From the NCBI GenBank assembly GCA_902493665.1, contig CABUQL010000063.1:1-7060 (forward strand): DNA of 7,060 nucleotides, in the 5' to 3' direction. Below the pieces are notes generated by a model. That model did no database searches. It was not told the DNA's origin and saw only the letters and a program-made list of their open reading frames with translations. Source of the DNA: an uncultured Eubacteriales bacterium (GTDB lineage Bacteria; Bacillota; Clostridia; UMGS1810). Position 1 is the first letter of the stretch. Each line of letters begins with the position of its first letter. Position numbers and translations under genes: made by a program. Of this stretch, positions 1 through 6,022 are shown in pieces.

Positions 1-424
1 TTGCACTGCCCGTTTCGTCTGTTTTGCCGCCGTTTTCGAAAGTTTCGCTCTCACTGCCAGTTGCTTTGGCATTTAAAATAAGAAGGTCGTGTTCATTGTT
101 TGATGCAAGCGGAGCTTTATCGCCCGTAAATTTATCAACCGGCACTGTTTCTTTGCCGAACTTCGTCATTATTTTCATATACGTGTCGCTGATTTGTTTT
201 CCCGTTTTTTTTATGTCGGTGCTTTCCTCCAAAACATTTGCAATATACGATTTCGCACCGTCAAAAACTGCGCTGTTGCTCTCCGACACAAAATACGATA
301 TCAAAAGTATCAGCAAACAGACGGCGCATCTTATAAAAAATCCTTTTTCATACCTGTTTTTATCTTCGCTTTTTTCTCTGCCCTTTATCTTTGTGCGATG
401 CATTTTATATTTGCTTTTTTTCAA
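1..424 (-). CDS. Partial membrane protein, possible M23/SpoIIQ-SpoIVFA-like envelope protein (3' end off window)
   Basis: The minus strand is open without a stop from 424 to the left edge, about 141 codons, so the C-terminus is missing. I place the start at TTG (424-422) because AGGTGA (436-431) lies 6 bases upstream and a TGA in the same frame closes the reading just before it. The ATG at 403-401 is in frame but has no well-placed ribosome binding site. The product has a very basic N-terminus (about residues 2-27, many Lys/Arg), one hydrophobic membrane segment (about 29-46, including CLLILLISYFV), then a hydrophilic, probably extracytoplasmic stretch rich in Lys, Glu, Ser and Thr that becomes Gly/Ser/Glu-rich near the edge. 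This is the usual layout of clostridial membrane-anchored M23 metallopeptidase-like proteins of the SpoIIQ/SpoIVFA kind, where a catalytic or LytM domain follows. That domain is outside the window, so the family is only a guess. The gene is divergent from murT. I am confident it is coding, much less so about function. Confidence 0.7.
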   Translation of the reverse strand, partial: MKKSKYKMHRTKIKGREKSEDKNRYEKGFFIRCAVCLLILLISYFVSESNSAVFDGAKSYIANVLEESTDIKKTGKQISDTYMKIMTKFGKETVPVDKFTGDKAPLASNNEHDLLILNAKATGSESETFENGGKTDETGSA

Positions 425-430
425 AACACT

Positions 431-437
431 TCACCTT
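431..437 (-). promoter_or_regulatory. Ribosome binding site that decides the TTG start
   Basis: AAGGTGA on the minus strand sits 6 bases before TTG at 424-422. It favours that TTG over the in-frame ATG 21 bases further downstream. The same AAGGTGA core precedes murT on the other strand. Confidence 0.55.
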
Positions 438-540
438 GCTTTCAAATCATTTAAAAAATAAGAGGCATATTAAAAATTAAGTCCTGTCACAATAAAATAT
501 ATTATCGCAAAAGGCATTTATGAATAATTTTACAAAATCA

Positions 541-569
541 TTGCAAAATACATATTTTTACTGTATACT
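541..569 (+). promoter_or_regulatory. Predicted housekeeping (sigma-A type) promoter of murT-gatD
   Basis: A -35 box TTGCAA (541-546) is followed after exactly 17 bases by a -10 box TATACT (564-569). Both are one or two changes from TTGACA/TATAAT. Transcription would begin near 576, giving a short leader of roughly 30 bases before the murT start at 605. The divergent spacer (425-604) is AT-rich. I saw no convincing promoter for the leftward gene, only loose candidates. Confidence 0.6.
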
Positions 570-604
570 GTTATACGTAACAAATTACTCTTCAAGGTGA
601 TAAA

Positions 605-2005
605 ATGTCAAAAATACTTAATAATACAAAAAAATTAGTTTCAATCTGCACTGCAAAGCTTGCGATTTTTTTCGGAAAACTTTTGGGCAAAAAAGGCTCA
701 TCGACACCCGGAAGCATTGCTATGAAAATATACGCCGGTGTTCTTTCGGATTTGGCTAAGCAAGTTAAAAAAGAAACAATTTTCATCTGCGGAACAAACG
801 GAAAAACAACAACAAGCAATCTTCTGTATTCACTGATTAAAAGCTCGGGCAAAAACGTTATCTGCAATAACGTCGGCGCAAATATGCTCCCCGGCGTTGC
901 GTGCGCATACGTAAACGGTGCGTCTTTAACAGGCAAAATAAATGCCGATTATGCGGTTATTGAGTGCGACGAGGCAAGTTTAAGACACATTGTAAAGCAC
1001 GTTAAACCCGACAAAATTATAATTACAAATCTTTTCCGCGACCAGCTTGACCGCTACGGCGAAATTGACATTACAATAAAACTTTTAAGCGAAGCTTTTG
1101 ATTATTTAAGAAACGATTTTGAGCTTATTTTAAATGCCGATGACCCGCTTTCCGCATATTTCGGCACAAAATATAAAGCGGTTTACTACGGCATAAGCGA
1201 AGAAAGCAATCTTAAAACAAATGAAATTAAAGAAGGAAGATTTTGCCTTTGCTGCGGAAATGAGCTTACTTATAATTATTATCATTACAGCCAGCTCGGA
1301 AATTATTTTTGCAAAAACTGCGGTTTTAAGAGACCCGACCCCGATTACAGTGCGGTAAACATCGATCTTGACGGCGGTATGAAATTTGACATTGATTTTA
1401 AAGGAAAAAGCGTTCATCTCGACTTAAATTACAAGGGATTTTACAATATTTACAACGTCCTTGCCGCATTTGGCGCATACGAAAGCTTAAATCTTAATCT
1501 CGGCATCATAACCGACGTATTTAACGCATACAAACCGCAAATCGGACGTATGGAAACATTTACAATAAACGGCAAGCAGGTTGTTTTTAATCTTTCAAAA
1601 AATCCTGCGGGATTTAACCAGGCAATCGCAACGCTTATCGACGACAAAAGCGAAAAAGACGTTTTCATTGTTATAAACGACAACGCACAGGACGGAAAAG
1701 ACATTTCGTGGATATGGGATGTTGATTTTGAGCTTTTAAAGGACGCAAACATAAACCTTCTTTATGCCGGAGGAATAAGGAAAAACGACCTTGCGCTCCG
1801 TCTTAAATACGGTGGTTTTACAGATATCAATATTTTGGACAACACAAAAGAAAATCTCAAAAAAATATTTTACGCATCAAAAAGAACGTGCTATGTTCTT
1901 GTAAATTATACGGCTCTGTTTTCAACGCAGACAAATCTTTTAGAGCTTTCAAAAGAGGACAACGAATCCGAGACGGACAAAAAGGAGGATAACAATGAAA
2001 ATTAA
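605..2005 (+). CDS. murT: MurT, lipid II isoglutaminyl synthase, Mur-ligase-like subunit
   Basis: MurT is the ATP-using subunit of the MurT/GatD complex. It amidates the alpha-carboxyl of D-Glu in the lipid II stem peptide to D-isoglutamine at the inner face of the membrane, using ammonia released by GatD. The 466-residue product has the Mur ligase P-loop GTNGKTTT at 63-70, the central-domain stretch TNLFRDQLDRYGE (141-153), and a Cys4 zinc-ribbon insertion that sets MurT apart from other Mur ligases: C214/C217 and C236/C239, with an additional C216. The C-terminal DUF1727-type domain carries DGKDISWIWD (363-372). In the Staphylococcus aureus complex an Asp from MurT completes the GatD catalytic triad, and this motif is the likely place for it here. 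The tail after about 450 is a highly charged Glu/Asp/Lys/Asn stretch that also holds the gatD ribosome binding site. The ATG is preceded by AAGGTGA (594-600). It forms an operon with gatD, overlapping by 11 bases. Length is normal for the family. Confidence 0.96.
   Translation: MSKILNNTKKLVSICTAKLAIFFGKLLGKKGSSTPGSIAMKIYAGVLSDLAKQVKKETIFICGTNGKTTTSNLLYSLIKSSGKNVICNNVGANMLPGVACAYVNGASLTGKINADYAVIECDEASLRHIVKHVKPDKIIITNLFRDQLDRYGEIDITIKLLSEAFDYLRNDFELILNADDPLSAYFGTKYKAVYYGISEESNLKTNEIKEGRFCLCCGNELTYNYYHYSQLGNYFCKNCGFKRPDPDYSAVNIDLDGGMKFDIDFKGKSVHLDLNYKGFYNIYNVLAAFGAYESLNLNLGIITDVFNAYKPQIGRMETFTINGKQVVFNLSKNPAGFNQAIATLIDDKSEKDVFIVINDNAQDGKDISWIWDVDFELLKDANINLLYAGGIRKNDLALRLKYGGFTDINILDNTKENLKKIFYASKRTCYVLVNYTALFSTQTNLLELSKEDNESETDKKEDNNEN
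1981..1988 (+). promoter_or_regulatory. gatD ribosome binding site inside the end of murT
   Basis: AAAGGAGG lies within the last codons of murT, 6 bases before the gatD ATG at 1995. The murT stop (2003-2005) falls just after the gatD start, so ribosomes ending murT are placed to begin gatD. This arrangement fits translational coupling and equal subunit amounts. Confidence 0.8.
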
Positions 2006-2717
2006 TATAGGACATCTTTATCCCGACCTTTTAAATTTGTACGGTGACAGAGGAAACATTTTGGCGCTTGTAAGACGTATGAACCTCAGAGAAATCGAAA
2101 CGGAAGTTAAAAAATACGAATTAAACGACAGTATAGATTTTGAAAACCTTGATATCATTTTTGTCGGCGGAGGCTCGGACCGCGAGCAGCTTCTCGTGTG
2201 CAACAGAATGTACGAAATGAAAAAAGAATTTTCCGATTACGTTGAAAAAAACGGTGTTCTTGTTGCCGTTTGCGGAGGATATCAGCTTTTGGGAAATTAT
2301 TATAAACTCGAAAACGAAACAATTAAAGGGCTCGGAATTTTAGACATTTACACCGAGCAAAAAAAAGGCAGACTTATAGGAAACATCATTTTGGAAAGCA
2401 GTGTTATAAACTCCACAATAGTCGGCTTTGAAAACCACGGCGGAAGAACGTATATCGGAGACCACACACCGCTCGGAAAAGTTAAATACGGATTCGGAAA
2501 CAACGATGATAAAGACGGCGAAGGAGTTATCTATAAAAACGTTGTCGCAACATATCTTCACGGCCCCCTGCTCCCAAAAAATCCGAAACTTTCCGACTAT
2601 ATAATTAAAAATGCCCTCGAAAAAAAGTATCAGAAAAAAATAACGCTTGCTCCGCTTGACGATAAACTCGAAACAGAGGCGCACAACTATGTGCTTAAAA
2701 GATTTTTGGAAAAATAA
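1995..2717 (+). CDS. gatD: GatD, lipid II isoglutaminyl synthase, glutamine amidotransferase subunit
   Basis: GatD hydrolyses glutamine and passes ammonia to MurT for amidation of D-Glu in lipid II. The 240-residue product is a class I, CobB/CobQ-type glutaminase. The nucleophile is C93 in VAVCGGYQLLG (90-100), on the usual nucleophile elbow. The partner His is H189 in YLHGPLLPKNP (187-197), a stretch typical of GatD. The GFENHGGRT segment (144-152) and R126 in the GRLIGN stretch match conserved GatD positions thought to shape the glutamine site. As in other class I-like GatDs I see no obvious acidic third triad member next to the His, consistent with MurT supplying it. The opening NIGHLYPDLLNLYGDRGN (4-21) is also typical. 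The length is normal, the ATG has a strong AAAGGAGG, and the gene is the last of the murT-gatD operon, with a terminator about 17 bases after the stop. Confidence 0.96.
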   Translation: MKINIGHLYPDLLNLYGDRGNILALVRRMNLREIETEVKKYELNDSIDFENLDIIFVGGGSDREQLLVCNRMYEMKKEFSDYVEKNGVLVAVCGGYQLLGNYYKLENETIKGLGILDIYTEQKKGRLIGNIILESSVINSTIVGFENHGGRTYIGDHTPLGKVKYGFGNNDDKDGEGVIYKNVVATYLHGPLLPKNPKLSDYIIKNALEKKYQKKITLAPLDDKLETEAHNYVLKRFLEK

Positions 2718-2733
2718 AATTTGTTTTAAAGAT

Positions 2734-2767
2734 AAAACAGCGATGCATTAACCGCACCGCTGTTTTT
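2734..2767 (+). terminator. Rho-independent terminator of murT-gatD
   Basis: AAACAGCG (2735-2742) pairs with CGCTGTTT (2758-2765). Inside it, TGC (2744-2746) pairs with GCA (2754-2756) after one mismatch, leaving a 7-base loop. The right arm runs into five T's (2763-2767). It begins about 17 bases after the gatD stop and separates this operon from spoIVA. Confidence 0.85.
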
Positions 2768-2814
2768 GTTATCACTAAAAGCTAAAAAGACTTAAAATTT
2801 TTATCGTATCGTTT

Positions 2815-2855
2815 ATTCCGGCTTTGATTTATTCTGATATTATATTAAGCCGAAT
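2815..2855. repeat. Imperfect inverted repeat upstream of spoIVA
   Basis: ATTCCGGCTT (2815-2824) and AAGCCGAAT (2847-2855) are reverse complements apart from one extra C, separated by 22 AT-rich bases. It lies in the 269-base gatD-spoIVA intergenic region, which otherwise holds the gatD terminator, AT-rich sequence and the spoIVA ribosome binding site. There is no run of T's after it, so it is a poor terminator. It could be an operator or chance; I cannot tell which. Confidence 0.3.
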
Positions 2856-2986
2856 GAGAATTTCTGCTTTTTTATTTGAAAAAATGCTTGTTTTGTTTTG
2901 CTCAAATTATCTTATAAAAAACTGTTATATTTTTGTCCACGCCCCAATATACATATAGAAACGATGATTGTTAAGGAGGACAAAAT

Positions 2987-4459
2987 ATGAACAGCATATA
3001 TCAGGATATTGCTTCAAGAACGCAGGGCGATATCTATATAGGCGTTGTCGGACCTGTGCGAACCGGAAAATCCACTTTTATTAAAAAATTTATGGATTTG
3101 CTCGTTTTACCAAACATCGGCAATGCATATAAAAGAGAGCGTGCAACAGACGAACTTCCGCAAAGCGCCGCCGGAAGAACGATTATGACAACCGAGCCGA
3201 AATTTATCCCTAATGAAGCAGTTAAAATAACGCTTTCAAACGAGGCAACTTTTAATGTGAGAATGATTGACTGCGTGGGATACATTGTAGACAGTGCTTT
3301 GGGACACATTGAAGACGGCGAGCAAAGAATGGTTAAAACGCCGTGGTACGAAGAAGAAATTCCGTTTTGCGATGCAGCGGAAATCGGCACAAAAAAAGTT
3401 ATTACCGAGCACTCGACAATCGGTCTTGTTGTAACAACCGACGGAAGTGTGACGGACATAGCAAGAAGCGACTACATTGAGGCGGAAACACGTGTTATAA
3501 GCGAGCTTAAGCAAATAAACAAGCCGTTTATTGTACTTTTAAATTCGGCAAATCCAAACGGCGAAGAGGCGCAGAGAATAAAAGATGAAATCGAAAAGAA
3601 GCACAACGTTACGGTATGCGCCGTTAACTGCGAAGAACTTTGCGCAGACGACATCAACAAAATTATAGAGAAAATTTTATTTGAATTTCCGCTTACCGAA
3701 ATTTCAATTAATATCCCCGACTGGGTTGACGTTTTGGAAAACTCGCACTGGCTTAAAGCGGGAATATACGAGCGTGTTTTGGAGTCCGTTAAAAGCGTTA
3801 CGAAAATAAGAGAACACACGCAGATTATTTCTTATCTTTCCAAGTACGAATACATTGAAAAAATAAGCGTTACAAACATAAACCTCGGCTGCGGAAAGGT
3901 CCTTCTTAAAATTGACACCGACGAGAATTTATATTATAAGATTTTGGGCGAACAGGCAAACCTTGAAATAAGCGGCAAGGACACACTCTTAGAACTTATA
4001 ACATCGCTTTCAAAAACAAAAAAAGAGTACGATAAAATTGCCTTTGCCCTAAAAGAAGTAAACGAGGTCGGATACGGAATTGTTACCCCGACAATTGACG
4101 ATTTAACGCTTGAACAACCCGAAATCGTAAAACAGGGAAACCGTTTCGGCGTGCGCTTAAGAGCGTCGGCACCGAGCATACATATGATACGCGCCGAGGT
4201 AGAAACAGAGGTTTCGCCTATTGTGGGAACGGAAAAGCAATCGGAAGAGCTTGTGCATTATCTTTTAAAAGAGTTTGACGAAAGCCCTGAAAAAATATGG
4301 GAATCAAATATTTTCGGAAAATCCGTTCACGAGCTTGTAAATGAAGGACTTCAAAACAAACTTTATAAAATGCCCGTTGACGCAAGGGAAAAACTTCAGG
4401 AAACGCTGGAGAAAATCATAAACGAAGGCAGCGGCGGACTTATTTGTATAATACTTTAA
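2987..4459 (+). CDS. spoIVA: SpoIVA, stage IV sporulation protein A (spore coat morphogenetic ATPase)
   Basis: SpoIVA is made in the mother cell, is anchored to the forespore outer membrane (by SpoVM in Bacillus), and polymerises using ATP into the basement layer on which the coat assembles. The 490-residue product is almost exactly the length of the B. subtilis protein (492). Walker A is GPVRTGKST (22-30), with the catalytic Lys at 28. The conserved MTTEPKFIPNEAV stretch (67-79) holds T68 and T69, matching the B. subtilis sensor threonines. The Walker B-like Asp is D95 in MIDCVGY (93-99). All three sit two positions earlier than their B. subtilis counterparts. A GTPase-fold-like domain (about 1-240) is followed by the middle and C-terminal domains needed for assembly, and the end GGLICIIL is typical. 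The ATG has a strong AAGGAGG (2973-2979) 7 bases upstream. It is monocistronic between two terminators. In Bacillus it is transcribed by sigma-E; I found no clear sigma-E promoter here. Confidence 0.97.
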   Translation: MNSIYQDIASRTQGDIYIGVVGPVRTGKSTFIKKFMDLLVLPNIGNAYKRERATDELPQSAAGRTIMTTEPKFIPNEAVKITLSNEATFNVRMIDCVGYIVDSALGHIEDGEQRMVKTPWYEEEIPFCDAAEIGTKKVITEHSTIGLVVTTDGSVTDIARSDYIEAETRVISELKQINKPFIVLLNSANPNGEEAQRIKDEIEKKHNVTVCAVNCEELCADDINKIIEKILFEFPLTEISINIPDWVDVLENSHWLKAGIYERVLESVKSVTKIREHTQIISYLSKYEYIEKISVTNINLGCGKVLLKIDTDENLYYKILGEQANLEISGKDTLLELITSLSKTKKEYDKIAFALKEVNEVGYGIVTPTIDDLTLEQPEIVKQGNRFGVRLRASAPSIHMIRAEVETEVSPIVGTEKQSEELVHYLLKEFDESPEKIWESNIFGKSVHELVNEGLQNKLYKMPVDAREKLQETLEKIINEGSGGLICIIL

Positions 4460-4511
4460 ATTTTTGTCTGTAAGACTGTTAGTTACACCTTTCCCGATTT
4501 TTTACAAAAAC

Positions 4512-4543
4512 AAAGAGCTGAGAGTTTACTCCCGGCTCTTTTT
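4512..4543. terminator. Bidirectional rho-independent terminator between convergent spoIVA and the signalling locus
   Basis: AAAGAGC (4512-4518) pairs with GCTCTTT (4535-4541), with an inner GAG/CTC stem and a TTTA loop. On the plus strand the right arm ends in five T's, closing spoIVA about 50 bases after its stop. On the minus strand the same stem is followed by CTTTGTTTTTG, a T-rich tail that would stop leftward transcripts from the PAS/EAL genes. Confidence 0.82.
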
Positions 4544-4564
4544 ATTTGCACTGACGCAATATAA

Positions 4565-4875
4565 TCATTGTTTCAAAGCATTAACTTTTTCTTTCAACTT
4601 TTCTAAAAGCAGGTTTTGTTACTTTTCCCCTGTGATATCATAAAAAATAGCAACTTGAATCGACTTTTCAACACCTGTAATTGCGTTGTACTGATTGCGG
4701 CTCTTATCCATCTAACCTTACCGCTTTGCATTATACGGTATTCAATAAACGCGCTTTTTTCTGTTTCTTATTTCACTCTTACTATATCCCCTGTCCTTAT
4801 CTTGTCTCCATCGCACATAATATTTAAAAGTAAATCTCTTGAAATATACCCGTCTTTTACGCCATCTTTTTTCAT
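4565..4875 (-). pseudogene. Decayed PAS-domain signalling gene
   Basis: On the minus strand an ATG (4875-4873) with a perfect GGAGG (4887-4883) 7 bases upstream opens 35 codons ending in TAA (4770-4768). Reading straight through that stop in the same frame gives ETEKSAFIEYRIMQSGKVRW and then IRA, which looks like the central strands of a PAS_3-type domain. Between about 4707 and 4697 the frame changes by one base. The new frame gives QYNAITGVEKSIQV followed by AIFYDITGEK, the usual end of a PAS domain, then TAA (4621-4619). Beyond that stop the same frame continues as a short helix-like QNLLLEKLKEKVNALKQ to TGA (4567-4565). I read this as one eroded gene: two stops, one frame change, and too few residues ahead of the EYR strand for a full PAS domain, suggesting an internal deletion. 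The start lies 17 bases after the stop of the EAL reading frame, so it was probably co-transcribed with it. The first 35 codons could alternatively be a real small protein, but I do not recognise one. Confidence 0.6.
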
Positions 4876-4892
4876 TGACGTTCCTCCAATGT

Positions 4893-5984
4893 TTACTTAT
4901 CAGTCTGTTTTTTGCTTTTTATAAACTTATCAAACTCGTCATAAGGCACGGGTCTTCCGAAATAGTATCCCTGCATAACCATACATCCTGTCGATTTTAA
5001 ATAATCAATCTGCTCTTTTGTTTCAACACCTTCTGCGATAATTGCAATTTTCAAAAGACGTGCCATTTCGATAACAGAGCGGAAAATACTGTCGCTTTTC
5101 TCATCGCCGATACCGACTTTTGACACAAGCTTTTTGTCAATTTTTAATACATCGATATCAAGATCCTGCAAAATGTTAAGCGACGAATATCCCGAACCGA
5201 AATCGTCCATTTCCACAATAAATCCTGCTTTTTTAAATGTGCAAACGGCTTCTTTTAAACTTTCGGTTTCGGTAAGATAAGCGCTTTCGGTAATTTCAAG
5301 CCTTAGCATTTTAGGCGAAATGCCGTATTTTTCAACAAGTGATGAAAGTTTTTGACGGATTTTTTTATCACGTATGTCTATTCTTGAAACGTTTACCGAA
5401 ACGGGAAGATTTATTCCCTCGTCTTTCCACTTTTTAATATACATACAGCACTTTTCCCACACATAGGAATCAAGAAGCGTGATTTGTTTGCTTTGTTCAA
5501 AAAGATTAATAAACTCTGACGGACCGATAAGCCCTTTTTCGGGGTGGTTCCATCTTACAAGAGCCTCCGCTCCCACTGCCTCGCCCTTATGATTAAACTG
5601 GGGCTGGAAATAAACTTCAAACTGATTGTTTTTTACTGCATTATCAACTTCCATCAAAAGGTCATGCTGGTATTTTGTAATTTCCATAAGTCCCTTTTGG
5701 TAATATGCAATGTGCGTTGACAAATCGTCCTTAATGGATTTTAAAGCAAGACTTGCCTTATGGCTCATAACAAACGAATCGCATCCTTCTTCGCAAAGGT
5801 CGTATACTCCGATGCGCAAAGAAAGAGGATACGGAATTTCATAATTTAAAAATGCTTTTGTATATCTTTCGTAGTATTCTTCAGCCGTAGGATAATCAGC
5901 ATCGCAGAAACGGATAAAATCATCAGCTGAAATATGCGCCGCAAAATTGCCGTCTGAGTTCGACATACGCATATATTTACCCAT
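4893..5984 (-). CDS. C-terminal half of a frameshifted c-di-GMP phosphodiesterase: end of degenerate GGDEF plus intact EAL domain
   Basis: EAL domains hydrolyse c-di-GMP to pGpG in the cytoplasm. Residues 1-100 from the ATG at 5984 are the second half of a GGDEF domain in which the signature reads SADDF (19-23), so cyclase activity is unlikely. The EAL domain covers about 106-355 and looks catalytically complete: E140 in AEALVRW, N198 in SVNVSR, E230 in LEITES, D260/D261 in DDFGSGYSSL (loop 6), K281 in LKIDK, E318 in AEGVET and Q338 in QGYYFGRP. The frame stays open upstream of 5984 to about 6044, encoding TYGYEAGNKIIRD, which clearly continues the GGDEF domain. The ATG at 5984 is therefore an internal Met of a longer protein with no good ribosome binding site (only AGAG directly next to it). 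Without the upstream half this fragment would lack its membrane anchor and sensor, and is probably translated poorly if at all. Confidence 0.85.
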   Translation of the reverse strand: MGKYMRMSNSDGNFAAHISADDFIRFCDADYPTAEEYYERYTKAFLNYEIPYPLSLRIGVYDLCEEGCDSFVMSHKASLALKSIKDDLSTHIAYYQKGLMEITKYQHDLLMEVDNAVKNNQFEVYFQPQFNHKGEAVGAEALVRWNHPEKGLIGPSEFINLFEQSKQITLLDSYVWEKCCMYIKKWKDEGINLPVSVNVSRIDIRDKKIRQKLSSLVEKYGISPKMLRLEITESAYLTETESLKEAVCTFKKAGFIVEMDDFGSGYSSLNILQDLDIDVLKIDKKLVSKVGIGDEKSDSIFRSVIEMARLLKIAIIAEGVETKEQIDYLKSTGCMVMQGYYFGRPVPYDEFDKFIKSKKQTDK

Positions 5985-6022
5985 ATCTCTTATAATTTTG
6001 TTTCCGGCCTCATATCCGTATG

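Noticed and set aside
24..461. Plus-strand reading frame of 145 codons at the left end
   Set aside because: It lies opposite a minus-strand frame with a ribosome binding site, a proper basic-TM-hydrophilic layout and sensible composition. The plus-strand product is a low-complexity Phe/Leu/Ser string with no good ribosome binding site.
2888..2918. Possible housekeeping promoter TTGTTT / TATAAA ahead of spoIVA
   Set aside because: The spacing is 19 bases with a weak -35 in very AT-rich DNA, so it is likely chance.
2925..2959. Possible sigma-E promoter of spoIVA (TTATATT followed by CATATAGA)
   Set aside because: The -35-like and -10-like elements are 20 bases apart instead of about 13-15, and the better-spaced alternative (CAATATAC) matches the -10 consensus poorly.
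4616..4924. Plus-strand reading frame of 102 codons after spoIVA
   Set aside because: It is the mirror of the PAS remnant and of the end of the EAL gene on the minus strand; it has no good ribosome binding site and no recognisable motif.
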